64,000 bases of DNA. Source: Anaeramoeba flamelloides (taxonomy: Eukaryota; Metamonada; Anaeramoebidae). The notes beneath the pieces were generated by a model. The model searched no databases and was not told the DNA's origin. It saw only the letters and a program-made list of their open reading frames with translations. Below are positions 46,578 to 57,696 of the stretch, in pieces; positions within the stretch are counted from its first letter, which is position 1; every line of letters begins with the position of its first letter. The stretch lies in the NCBI GenBank assembly GCA_027625915.1, contig JANTQA010000047.1:11904001-11968000 (forward strand). The letters are read 5' to 3'. The translations under genes were made by a program, and so were the position numbers.

Positions 46578-49417
46578 GAAGGGTCGTACCTAAGTTTCAT
46601 TGTAATTTTTATATCTATAACATTAAGACAAAACGCATGTACAAAAATAATTTAGTTAATTTTTGAAGTTTTTTTGATAAATTTGTGATTTTTTTATTAA
46701 TGGTGATGCTTATTGGGTATACTCCCAAGAGTGAGAAAATATAAAAAAATAAGATATCATTTTTTACACGTGTGTAATGAGGGATCGAAAAACAAAAATA
46801 ACTCAATTTTTGAAAGATTTTTTTTTTTTAATTAAGTTCTAATCAAAATTTGTGTTTTTTAAATTGTGCCAGTTGCTATTATATACTTGCCAAATCTACA
46901 TTTTTTCAAGTCATTTTAAAAAAGTTTGACCAAAAATTATTTTTTTTTTTGAATAAAGTCTTGAAAATAGCTGAACCAAGTTTGTCAATTGTTTGATAGA
47001 TACTTTTAGAAAAATTTTTAATACACTTTTTTAAAATTGATTGACATTTTGAAAAAAAAAAAATATTTTGAAAAGTCATAAACAACTTTCTTTACAATAC
47101 TTTGAATGACTTTATTTATTTTTAGATACTGTTAATTGTAAAATAAAAAGAACAAATTTTTCATTTGTCTTTCTGATAAAAAACATTCCCAAGAATTAAA
47201 AGAAATCGGCAAAGTTCCCAATTCGAAAAGTGAAATTCTAATATTGCTGATTGTGTGAATTAAAATGTTGAAATTTTAACTGGGTCTTTTCAAACCTCTC
47301 TTAATTTGGGTAATCTGAATGTAGTTTTTGTTCTATTTATTTTTCAACAAATACTAGTATTTGAAAATCAAATGGGATAATTTATCATTTTTTTCAAATT
47401 TCATTTTTGCCTAAAGAGATACTATTAATTATTTTGGTTATAGATTGAAATTTGTTTTTTATTGGTATTCTGTTAACTTTTTTTTTTTGTTAATTGTCTT
47501 TCTTCGCATTTTTAATTCGACTGGTATTTGCTGAATGAATGGAAAAAAAAATTTTCACTTCCTTTTCATTATCTTTTTTTCAATTTTAAAATCTCACTTT
47601 CATTTAAGGTTCTTTCGGGTCATCACATATATACCCTATTTTATATTTAACAAGAAAATCCCAACAAAAAAATTTTAGATCACAAATTCCAATCTGTTTT
47701 TAAAACTCGCTTTATTTGTAAAAGAAAAAGAAGAAAAAAACCAGTGAAAATTTTTTTCCATTATTATTGAGATATCACACATGCGCAGTGGTATTTTTAA
47801 TACTTTATTAAAAACTTTTTTTGGTTATACTTTTTTAAAACAACTTTAATGTCAAATAGCAAAACATAATGACACTATTACACAATTTCAAATTTATTTT
47901 GGTTGTTAGAGATTATTTTGAAGAATAGAGATATTTCAAAGTATTTCCAACTGATCTTTTCAAAATAAAGCGTGCCGAAAAGTTTAATCCGTGTTTCCAA
48001 ATAAAAAGCGTTTTTTTTTTTTTTTTTGTTATAGAAGGGCTATACATTAAACGATCAAAGAAACTGGCAATAAACCCTAAGTAAATATCATATGGATTTC
48101 TTAAAGTCCTATTATTTTTAAAAAAATTCTAAAAATGAAGGGTTAAATCTGCAAAATTTGTCTAAAAAAGTTAAATTTGATAATTAGAATATTTTAATTA
48201 AGGAACTAATCTCTTTTAAATTTTTTTACCTAAATATAATAGAGATTGAGAAATTTTTTTGCCAATTACTTCTGTGTGAAAACCCCTATTTATTTTCAAT
48301 ATTAAATATATTTCTAGATATAGGAATCCTTATTTAGAAATTGGTCAAAAATAAAATAATAGAGACTAGCTCCTTAAAAAATCGAGTAAATTTAAGAGAA
48401 TAGTTTTGATCTTAAAAAAACACAAACTTTCAAAAAAATTGAGAAAATTTTGAAAAAATTGCATTTCTATTTTAAATTTTACTGAAAATATCAAGGGATT
48501 TACTTTCAAAATTGATTTGAACTTAGGTATACTACTGGGTATAAAATTGGGTGTTCCATTGTAACAAGAAGAAAAAAAAGGCACCGATTTTATTTTGAAA
48601 CAGGGATTATGGAAGTTTGGGAACGCATTATTTTGATTAGTGTACTTTTTATTCAAATAAAAATACTTTGAATTGTATTTTTGGTGCAAGATCAAAGAAG
48701 TTATTTTTGTCATAAAGTTTTTGGTTTTAAAATTTGTTTGATCTTGTTTTTCGATCGTTATTATAAAAATTTTATCCAATATTTTTGGGGAGAAAATTGA
48801 AATATTATGTATTTTGATTGTTAAATAACTTCGCTGTAATGTTTAAATGGTGCATATTGTCGGTGGTGTAAAAATCAGATTTGGTCCAGAAAGGAAATTA
48901 AAGTAAAGACTTTTGAAGATTTTCAAAAATCAGAAAAAAAATTTTAGAAAAATTTTGACTTTTGTGATTATATAAAAAAAAAAAAAAATAGATCATTAAA
49001 GAATGTTTTTGTTTTCGTTTTGGCTTTGAAATGGTTGAGTCATTTTTACTTTTTGAATTAATAACCTAGAATTTGAAATTTTTTTTATTTTTTCTTTTTC
49101 TTTTTGTTTTTGTTTTTGTTATATATTAAGAAAAAAAGAATGAAAATTTACTTATAAACATTTTCAACAACAGACTGTGATCCAGAAACACTATCAACTC
49201 CCAGGTGGGGCTGTTTTAGTGGTGAAATTAAGGCTGGTGTTAATTTGACACCTTTTCTGTTTTTAATTTTCAAGATTTTTGCAGCCTTCTTGTTGAAATA
49301 TGAAAATTGGATCTTTTCATCAATTAAAAGGATTGCTTCTTTGGATTTAGCAATCATTTTTAAATACCTTTTCCATGACTTTTGGGAAAGCGTTTTGTAT
49401 GCTGTGATGTTTCCCAT
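45127..49417 (-). CDS. PAS-domain coiled-coil protein, three exons
   Basis: Probably a cytoplasmic signalling or scaffold protein; the ligand is unknown. Exons are 49417-49152, 46248-45440 and 45311-45127; introns are 2903 and 128 bp; the phases fit and the product is 419 residues. Residues 15-130 look like a PAS domain: KSKEAILLIDEKIQFSYFN (first strand and helix), a ...PLKQPHLG... loop, then DGRFDFVWQHQKVNGELFFV and RVYLTIIRAKN as the last strands. The 2.9 kb intron cuts the domain in the middle; the fold reads through only when joined. Residues 140-260 are Ser/Asn/Thr-rich. The C-terminal 130 residues are helical, ending in a coiled coil (LKTKKIEEENKMLKQKFQQF onward). No kinase, cyclase or membrane segment is seen. 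This N-terminal PAS plus Ser-rich linker plus coiled coil recalls proteins abundant in Anaeramoeba, from memory only. Confidence 0.82.
46549..46577 (+). repeat. Poly-T run
   Basis: Twenty-nine consecutive T inside the PAS-gene intron. Confidence 0.9.
46905..47060 (+). repeat. Family K repeat, diverged unit
   Basis: GAATAAAGTCTTGAAAATAG, then CAATTGTTTGATAGATACTT, align with the tandem pair in the VPS4 intron (37560-37950). Confidence 0.5.
47352..47790 (+). repeat. Worn family A MITE pieces
   Basis: TACTAGTATTTGAAAATCAA then ATGGGATAA at 47352 is a left end. CTGGTATTTGCTGAATGAAT then GGAAAA near 47520 is a second left end. GTGAAAATTTTTTTCCATTA near 47744 resembles a right end. The area looks like two overlapping, decayed insertions. 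Confidence 0.45.
48040..48180 (+). repeat. Family J repeat, fullest copy
   Basis: ATCAAAGAAACTGGCAATAA, then TTTCTTAAAGTCCTATTATT and AAATTCTAAAAATGAAGGG. It aligns with the inverted copy at 31205-31330 and the short copy at 9535-9610. It directly precedes family I copy 2. Confidence 0.55.
48195..48362 (+). repeat. Family I repeat, copy 2, palindrome flipped
   Basis: Matches 17108-17270 along TTGCCAATTACTTC, AAAACCCCTATTTATTTTC and GAAATTGGTCAAA. The opening palindrome has loop TTTTACCT, the reverse complement of AGGTAAAA in copy 1, while the flanks keep the same orientation. Confidence 0.6.
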
Positions 49418-50569
49418 TTAAATTTTGTAAAAAAAAAAATTAAGTCAAACTGTAAAACAAATTTAAAAAATGTTTTTTTACATCTACTTTGTTATTGATT
49501 TTCGTCATACCTATCCCCAAACAGCTTTTGTACTCTTTTTAATTCAATTCATCAAGAGGAAATATAAAGTAAATTATTTTTCATTTTTTTTGTTAAAGGT
49601 CAAGAGTAAGCATTATTTAAAACTCTATTGTGTTTCTTCTTGATAAAAATCTTATTGCTTATTGAATTATCTCAAAAATTATTCTCACAAAAATATTTTT
49701 ATTAGAGGGTCTTTAAAGAGAAAAAATCACATAATAAGTAATTTGATAATTGGGAATGTAAATTAAAGGGTGCATAAAACGGAACCATTTTATTAAGTTT
49801 TTAGGTGGATTTTTTTTTTTACTTTCAAATAATGTAAATTATTGCATTTTTTGTTAAAATAAGATATTGTACAAAAAAGTAATTATTTTTGATTACACCT
49901 TACAAAGCAAAAAAGAAATACTCACATCCTCAATAGTATTGAACAACAAAGAAAATAGTTCAATATTTAACTGAAATAAGATCAGTTTTGTAAAAACGTT
50001 TTTTATAATTCTCTTTTACATTGAAAAAGTGAGAGACGAAAACTGGAAAACTAATAGAAAGCAATTTCATAGGTTCAATTTTCTGAGAAATTTTTATTTT
50101 GTAATCTAAGAAAGTTTTTTTTTTACAGAAACCGTAACATGTAAAAAAATCATGAAGAAAAGTCAATTACAAATCCAAAATAATTTTACCACATCTAGGA
50201 ATTAAAAAGCCATGTAAAAATAGTATTACTATAATTGCAAACTTACTTTTTTAGGCAATTTTTTGTTCTATCTTTTTGTTTTTAAAAGTTTGATCCATTT
50301 TTAACTGATTGAAAAATCTAAAATTCGACTTATCCCAATAAATAAATTCAAAAAAGAATTTTTTTTCAATAAAGAAAAAAAGCTCAAGTATTTTATTTTT
50401 TTAGTGATATTTAATGATTGGTAGTCCACAGGCAATAGCATTTGTTGTCAAATAAATGGAAGGAAATTTTCTTTCCGCATTCTAAAAAAAAATTTTTTGA
50501 ATCTTGGCTCATTTCATATTTTTAATTCTATAAAATAAGCTTAAAACATTACTTTCACTCTTTTTAAAT

Positions 50570-50690
50570 TAGGAAATTTTTGGTTTTATAATACTTGAAA
50601 TGTGATCTTTTGGAAAGATAAATGAAAATTTTGATCTTTTTGTTCTGAAATTATCAGTATAGCAGAGAAAATATTGATTGGTGCAAAAAA
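50570..50690 (-). repeat. Family F single-arm copy F2
   Basis: The reverse complement reads ATACTGATAATTTCAGAACA, AAAAGATCAAAATTTTCATT and TATCTTTCCAAAA. It matches the outer arms of F1 (9826-11300). The second arm was not found nearby. Confidence 0.5.
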
Positions 50691-50999
50691 TAGAGTTTTT
50701 TTAATTTTCGAGAACAAGAAAGAGTTACTGTAATTACTGTCAATTTTGTAATACTAAATATGATATTATATTATATTATATTAATATAATAAATATTATT
50801 TTTAATCAAAATATTGACTGGTAAATACCGGTCTTTCAAATCACTAAAAAATAATTTTTAAAACAAAGTATTGATATTTACCAAACGATTTTATATTAAA
50901 AAAAAATTTTTGAGCGAAAAATGAAAATGGGTATTTGGTTTACTATTACCAAAATTAGGATAAATGCATGGAACTCTTTTTTTATCTCAAAAATTAACA

Positions 51000-51930
51000 A
51001 AACTCGATTTTTTACAGCAATCAATATTTATGCTTAACAAACATTAAAAAAATTTTTTCAAAAAAAAATTAAACATTTGCTATTTTTTCACTTTTTGATA
51101 ACTTCACTTATCATAAACACTATTGGTTAACAAAATATATTGGATCAAAAATTATTTTTTGAGATATTATACAATTAAAGTTGGAAAATTCAATTTTCCA
51201 GCTTCTATTAAGATTTTTTCCAAATTTAATAGTAAAAAATTTGAATATTTTAATTTTCACAGTTAAGAGGTTATAATCATACAACTTAAAAGTATTTTAA
51301 ATTTAATAAATATTTTTCCAATAGAGGATCAATTATTATGACTATTATGGAATTATTTATTGATATAAATTGAAAAAAAGATTTTTTTTTTGATTTTCCT
51401 TTAGGTTTTTTTTAATTTTTGAGATGAACAGAAAATTTAAGAAAATTTCCGTTAATTCCAAAAAGTAAATAAAACCTAGGACACTTTTCGTTAGGTTTTC
51501 CAGAATTCAAAAGAATTCAATATAATCTAGATGATTTTACTCTATTTAATTGAATTCTGGAAAAGCGCCGTTAGCTTTTCTTGGATTTTCTTTTTATTAG
51601 GAAAATCGATAGATTTTACTCATAAAACAATAAATCTCACGAAAAGCATCGTTAGTTTTTTTTTTTAATTTAAGAAATAAACCGAAAATTTCAGAAATTT
51701 TTAGTTTATTTCTTAAATTAAAAAAAAATTAGGCACCATACGGCACTTGACGGACACTTTCGTTAGGTTTTTTTTTAATTTTCGAAATAAACTGAAAATT
51801 GTAAAATTTTTTGGTTTATTCCAAAAAGTAAAAAAAACCGCCGTATGCCTTTCCAGAATTCAAAAGAATAGATAAAATCTTTGATTTTATTGAATTATTT
51901 TGATTTCTGGAAAATATATACACTCTACAA
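51000..51930 (+). repeat. Family E palindrome mosaic, copy E3 with full arm
   Basis: The arm at about 51030-51400 includes CAAAAAAAAATTAAACATTT, AACACTATTGGTTAA and a small GGAAAATTCAATTTTCC palindrome. Palindromes then follow at about 51405-51478, 51496-51565, 51656-51735, 51768-51840 and 51850-51915. Boxes such as CGTTAGGTTTT, GCCGTTAGC and TTTCGTTAGG separate the units. The same arm and order occur inverted at 61255-62275. Confidence 0.75.
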
Positions 51931-52419
51931 CTCTCTACGCCACCCCTTCAACTCTAATATATATATAGGGTTTTTATATAGTTATAACATATACAAGATT
52001 GGAACTTATCGAATATATTTACTTTATAAATTGAAAAGAAAAAAAATTTATTTCAAGACTAATACAAGAAAAAGATAACGAAAATCAAGAAATAAAGAGA
52101 TTAAAACAATGAAAAAATAGTAAAAACTAAAAAAAAATATTTTTTTTCACTTATAAAGTGTTGAATGGATTAGCTGCTGTGTTTTTTTTATGTCAAAATT
52201 TATTGGAAGATCACATTACGGTATTTTGATAAAAAAGTTGAAATAGTTGATGGGATCTTGATCAAACGAAATATGAAACTTAATTTTATGTAAAAAAAAT
52301 TAAAAGTTTAAAAAAATTAAATATTTAATTTTTTAATGAGAATAGTATTAAAAATTCAAGCAAGACCATTTAAAATAAGAAAATTACAACGATTAAAGAT
52401 AAAATGTGGGATTCTGTAA

Positions 52420-52690
52420 AAATAATAGTAATCCTTCTAATACTCTCTTGTGATATTTTTTTTCATGGATTGATGAATCTCGAAAATATGTAAAAAAATT
52501 GACTATTTTTGAGATTTCCCAAAGCACTAATTGGATTTTTTTAATAAAATGAGATTTAAATTTTTTTTGATGGTTCGATTGAAAATAATATAACCAATCA
52601 TTATTTGTGTAAGATAATTCATCTCTTTCTTTTATCTTTTTTGGTTTTGTTTTTTTTTTTCTGTTATGTAACCAATTAAAAATCATTTTT
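52420..52690 (+). repeat. Family G repeat, copy G3
   Basis: AATAATAGTAATCCTTCTAA, TTGACTATTTTTGAGATTT, then GTAACCAATTAAAAA. Aligns with the right two-thirds of G1. The left part has been lost. Confidence 0.5.
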
Positions 52691-53123
52691 TACAATTTTC
52701 CCAAAATATTTAATTAAAATTTAAATTAGAATTTTATAGAGATCGGATTATAAATATAAAGTACAGTTTTTACTAATAATAATTATTTTTCAAAATTTTA
52801 CTTTTTGAGTCGATTTTTTTTTTTTTTAATTTTTTGATTTTTTTTTTTAAAGTTTTCCAAATCTTGTTTTCCAAAAAACTTGGTAAAGGACAACTACCCA
52901 ACAAAATTTAACCAAATCAGGCCCTTTATGGATAAATTTTACTTAGAAACTGACTCAGTTCACTTCGGTTGGCTTCGTTGATTCAATTTATCTCAGTTTA
53001 CTTTTGAATAATTCAGTTTATTTAAGATCTAATGGTGAAAATTTCAATAAAGGTTGTTTCGGATCTATCATAACATATTTAACAATTCTTAGAATGATTT
53101 ATTTATCACCCACAATTTCAATA

Positions 53124-53323
53124 CAACTAGGACCAATTTAGGGGACAAACTTCAACGAAATTTAATGCAATAAAAAACCGAGAATTAAAGCATAAAATTC
53201 AAATTCTGTGAAAATTAATTCGATGAAAAAAAAAAAATCCAAATAATCAATCTACATTTGGTAATTTTTTTGTGTTTTAAATTCTGTTTAAAGTTGAACC
53301 CTTAAAAAAGATATTAACTCTAG
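53124..53323. repeat. Worn MITE family B, copy B3
   Basis: ACAAACTTCAACGAAATTTA at the left and TTAAATTCTGTTTAAAGTTG at the right keep the family B layout, with AAGCATAAAATTC for the middle motif. The outer 15 bases have drifted on both sides. Confidence 0.6.
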
Positions 53324-53955
53324 AAAAAAAAACGTCAAATTGAACTTTTTTGTTAGGCCACTTGAAAACTAAAACTTTAAAATACCTACAATATAACTTG
53401 TTTTCAATTTAAGTTGCTATACGGAATGATAATAGAGTTCATATAGAGATCTAAGTTAATTCACAATAGAGTTTTAAAACTCAAAATTATTTTTCTCTAA
53501 ACCGGCTTTTGTATAAAATTACCGTATTTCATTATTTCGAGATAATATCACAAATTGAGATATTTTATAAAATCATTATAATTGCCCAAAATAGATGATA
53601 CATTCCAAAGTGCAGTATTAGATTTGATCTGCTTTAGGGTAAATAAACTATTTTTCAGTCAAAGGGGCCCAGTTGCAATGGGTATAATACATGTGTTTAA
53701 AGGGTTTGTATATATATTAGAAGAAAAATTTTATTTTGGAAATTTTGAAAATGGAAAAGATTTTTTCACATTTTTACATATTTTTGTTTTTTTTTTTTGA
53801 TTTTTTTTTAAAACTTAATATAGTTGCAAAATTTTTTTTTATTGCAAGATCAATAGTTACTTGTTAAAAATGTGTTATTATAAGGTTATCGAAATCATAA
53901 AAATGATTATTGGGAAATCATATTGATTTCTATTGGAATTCTATTCGATCATTGA

Positions 53956-54124
53956 TTCTGATATTTGTTTAATAAATGTGAAAAATTTTCACTTCATTTT
54001 TCATTTCCTTTTTCAAATAAAGACCACAAATACCTACACACTTCTTTTGGGGGCTTTATTTCTAAAATAAAAGTCTGAAAAATGAAATGAAAATTGTTTC
54101 CTATTTATTATTCAAATACCAGTA
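53956..54124 (+). mobile_element. MITE family A, copy A4
   Basis: About 169 bp. Left end CTGATATTTGTTTAATAAAT then GTGAAAAATTTTCACTTC; right end TTATTATTCAAATACCAG-TA. The left end is worn and the right end intact. Confidence 0.65.
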
Positions 54125-54129
54125 GAAGT

Positions 54130-54345
54130 TCAAAACAAACATTCTTGTTTTTCTCAATAGTGACCGAAAATTTTGAGTTTATCAATTTTTAAGAAAATTT
54201 ATTGAAAAATAAGTTTTCTTTCAGAAATATATCAACAATTCTTTGATGTGTATTATTCTACTTATTTCTTATTTTTTCTTCAAAGGTCAATTATATAAAA
54301 TAATTGATATTTGAAAAAAATGTTGGGCACCCCTGACTAAAACAG
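54130..54345 (-). repeat. Family H dispersed repeat, copy 2
   Basis: Its reverse complement matches 1097-1310 over about 210 bp. It sits directly beside MITE A4. Confidence 0.6.
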
Positions 54346-55276
54346 AGTTTAGTTGATAATAACACTTGAGTTGGAAAAATTAATCTTTGGAAAGTTGGTT
54401 TACAAGATATCAAAAAATGGAAATACGGTTGTGTAAATAACTGGTGTTGTTAACCTTTAACACATTAAAATAATTAACTCAAGTTTTTTTCAGACTTGGG
54501 TGTCAGAAGAAAGGAAGATGTACATTCATACAAACAAGGTTCAGATTTAAACTGAATTTTGTGGTTAGATTAATATAAATATTTTGCAATCAAAAATTTT
54601 GTCTAATCACAAAATTTGTGAAATAGAGATTTTTTTTAACTAAATTCATATCTTTTCTTTTTCATCATTTTGTCAAAAAATTACTTTATATTCTTTCTTT
54701 TAACTTCATACTTCTTATTTAAAATTTATTTTCGAACTCTCTTTCTTGTTTATATGTTGTTGTCATCTCTACTAATTTGTTTCTTTTATTTATCCAGTTA
54801 GCCAATCTTGTTACATGAGTTAAATTGTTGTAATAGGTAAATTTAAAAAACAGTGATTAGTTAAAGTCTGCAAATCAAAAAAGTTTCAAACTTTTTTTGA
54901 GATTTATCATCAAGAATCTTCGTATAAAAAGACTTTGGATCAAGAATTAAAACACCGAACACTGATCTCAAATATTTAGAAAAGCCTCACCTTAACACAA
55001 AAAATAATTACAAAAATATGATTTTCATTTTTTCTAATTCTTTTTCTAAATTTTCTTTTGTAAGTTTTTTCTTGTTTTTTTTTTTCCTACCATACATTTT
55101 AGTTTGTGTTTTAAATGTGAACAAAACTATTTACAAACAATCTTTTTTCGTTATTCTTTTAAACTATTTCTTTTTATTTTTTTTTTTTTTGGCTTTTTGA
55201 CATTTTGGAAAAAAAATTCCTTTTATGTTTTGTATGCACTAAATACATAATCTCGAAATAGAAACAATCATTCAGT

Positions 55277-56643
55277 ATGGAAGAAAAAAAACGTGAACTT
55301 TTAGTGTATCAAGCAAAGGTCTGTGAACAAGCAGAAAGATACGAAGGTTTGTTATTTTTTTTTTTTTTAAAAAATTTTTTTTTTTTACTTTTTGTTTTAT
55401 TTTTCTTCTTTTTTTTCATTTTTGTGGATCTCGAAAAGTTTTTTATTTCAATTTTTGAACTTCCCTTTTCAAATTTTTTTTTTTTTTTTAAAATTTTTCT
55501 TTGGTTCCTCTTCTTTTTGACACCCAAATCTTTTTTTTTTTTTCCCTAAAAAATATTTTAATAAACCCAAAAATAATATTTTAATACACCAAAACCAAAA
55601 GAAATGGTTGAAGCCATCAAGGAAGTAGCCAGTGCCGAAGTTGAATTAAACATTGAAGAAAGAAACCTTTTATCTGTTGCCTTTAAAAACTTAATTGGTT
55701 CAAGGAGAGCGTCATGGAGAATCTTATCCTCCATCCTTGAAAAAGAAGAAAGCAAAGAAAACAATGGAGACGGTGTTAAAAAAATCACAGAACTTCGAGA
55801 AAAGATTGAAAACGAACTTGAAAAAATTTGTGAAGGAATCTTCAACATTCTTGATGAACACTTGATCAAAAAAGCTACAAGCGGAGAAAGCAAAGCCTTT
55901 TACTACAAAATGTTTGTTGTTCTTTTTTTTTTTTGATTTGAAAAAAAACTTTTCTTCTTTTTTTTTTTTTTCTTTTCCTATTTCTACTAATCTGTCCAAA
56001 AAAATTAATTTTCAAATCAAAACCCCTTGTCTTCTCTCAAAAACACACAAAAACAAATAAAAACAAAAACAACCAAAGGAAAGGAGACTATTACAGATAC
56101 TTTGCTGAATTTACAAGTGGTGAGAAAAGAGAAAAAGCATCTGAACAAAGTTTATTGGCTTACAAAAACGCATCTGAAATTGCCAACTCTGAACTTGCCA
56201 CAACTCACCCAATTAGACTTGGTCTTGCACTAAACTTCTCTGTATTTTATTATGAAATCCTTAACTCACCAGACCGAGCCTGTCATCTTGCCAAACAAGC
56301 CTTTGATGACGCCATTGCTGAAATCGACGATCTTACAGAGAATTCATACAAGGATTCAACTCTTATTATGCAACTTTTAAGAGAAAATCTCACTCTCTGG
56401 ACTTCTGAATTTGAAGACGATGACGATGATGATGAATACGATGATGACGAAGACGATGATGACGAAGATGATGATGACGAAGGTATGTTTTAAATGAAAT
56501 TTTTTTTTTATTTATTTTTTTTGAATTTAATTAAGGATATTCTAATTATTATGATTTTTATTTCTTATTGATTTCATATGTTTTTATTTTTTCGTATTTT
56601 TATCTCTTGTCTTAAAAAATAAATAGCTGTCGAAGAAGATTAA
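55277..56643 (+). CDS. 14-3-3 protein, four exons
   Basis: Dimeric phosphoserine/phosphothreonine-binding adaptor. Exons are 55277-55346, 55602-55911, 56079-56482 and a final 17-base exon 56627-56643 (encoding AVEED and the stop). Introns are 255, 167 and 144 bp; all phases fit; 266 residues. The family signatures are present: [19 protein letters not shown], with phosphate-contacting Lys52 and Arg59, [11 protein letters not shown] with Arg133 and Tyr134, and [18 protein letters not shown]. The N-terminus [20 protein letters not shown] is typical. The last 30 residues are almost all Asp and Glu, a common 14-3-3 feature. Nothing in the core is missing. The tiny last exon is supported by the phase and by the D/E-rich ending. 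If it were skipped, the frame would end just after the acidic run. Confidence 0.96.
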
Positions 56644-57131
56644 ATTGAAATTGATAAATAACCAAAATAAATTTTTCTTAAAATCATTTTTAAACCTCAA
56701 TCATTTTAAATTTGAACCATATAATTTTGGAATGATTTGTTCAAAATTTAATAAAATCATCTTTTAGGAATAAATCTCACTTCTTAATTCAGAATAATAA
56801 AGATCTCTTTCAGCTTTTTTAAGTTTTTTTTCTTTTTTTCTTTCTTTTTTATTTTTTTACCTCATTTTATAAAAGATCAAAATAAATCTCGTTATTCGGA
56901 TATATTTGGAGTAACAACCATTATACGAACCACTTGAGTAAATATACCCAAATTATATTTGAGCGAGAAACTTTTATTTAGTGTTCTGATCAAATTTAGT
57001 AAACACAATCTATATTTTGTAATTTAAAAATATAATTAATTTAGTCTGAAATTCGATCGAAACAAAATTATCTTTTTAAATGCATTTAGATAGTTTTGTT
57101 TTAACATATTTAGCTCAGTACTAGAATGATC

Positions 57132-57310
57132 TAAACTAAAATTCCAAAATTTTCCACAAGTTAAAACTGTTCAAACAATCACAATATTACAATTTCATTC
57201 AAATTGGAAATAGTTTTGAATTTTGCATAATATGAAAATCATTTTTTCATCTTTTAGTTTTTCTTTTCATTTCCTTTTTTGCATTCTCAGGTTATCTGTT
57301 TCATTAGATC
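57132..57310 (-). repeat. Family C fragment C3
   Basis: TAAACTAAAATTCCAAAATT then TTCCACAAGTTAAAA, followed by CATTCAAATTGGAAATA and ATGAAAATCATTTTTTCATC. It is the inverted right third of C1, with the left two-thirds missing. Confidence 0.65.
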
Positions 57311-57696
57311 TGTAAAAATTTTTGGTTGGTTGGTTAATAGCATGTGAGTTTTGAGTTTGTTAAATTTAAAAATCCATACAATTAGTCGATTGTATCTTAT
57401 CATTTGATCAGATCAAAAATTGTTTGAGAAATTTCAACAAGTTTATCAATAGATTTTTTGTTATGCCCGTTTCAGTATTTTGGACACACGGACTATTATC
57501 TTTAATTTTGAATTATTTTTGTTAAAATTTCGTTCCTTAAAAGTGCATCTAGCTGTAACTAAAATCCAAAAGAGTTATACTATTTATAAATTTTCTTTAA
57601 AGAACTATCATTGATAACAAGCATGATAAGTATGGAATTGAGATTCCCAGATTGATCATTGTTAAAATAATGAAAAAAAAAAAAAAGATATATATA

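Larger units (their letters stand above)
46249..49151 (-). other. 2.9 kb intron splitting the PAS domain
   Basis: On the gene strand it starts GTAAAT and ends TTTAAAAG. Reading along the plus strand it contains a GTGTTT-rich patch (about 46265-46320), a 29-T run, a family K unit, two worn family A pieces, a family J copy and family I copy 2. A 137-codon open frame at 48366-48779 has no recognisable domain. Confidence 0.85.
49418..55276. other. Divergent gene-free stretch between the PAS gene and 14-3-3
   Basis: 5.9 kb between divergent genes, so promoters should lie at both ends. Contains F2, E3, G3, B3, A4 and family H copy 2, plus an AT dinucleotide-like patch near 50760-50800. Open frames at 52393 and 53582 are not recognisable proteins. 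Confidence 0.5.

Noticed and set aside
48366-48779. 137-codon minus-strand frame in the PAS-gene intron
   Set aside because: No recognisable domain, starts at a non-ATG codon, Phe/Lys/Asn-rich, and the flanking exons join cleanly without it. It could still be a decayed element.
53582-53800. 72-codon plus-strand frame with somewhat protein-like sequence
   Set aside because: No family, the start is followed by Phe runs, no splice partners found, and it lies among MITEs.
55277-55549. 90-codon frame beginning at the 14-3-3 start
   Set aside because: Only its first 23 codons are exon; the Phe-rich rest is intron 1.
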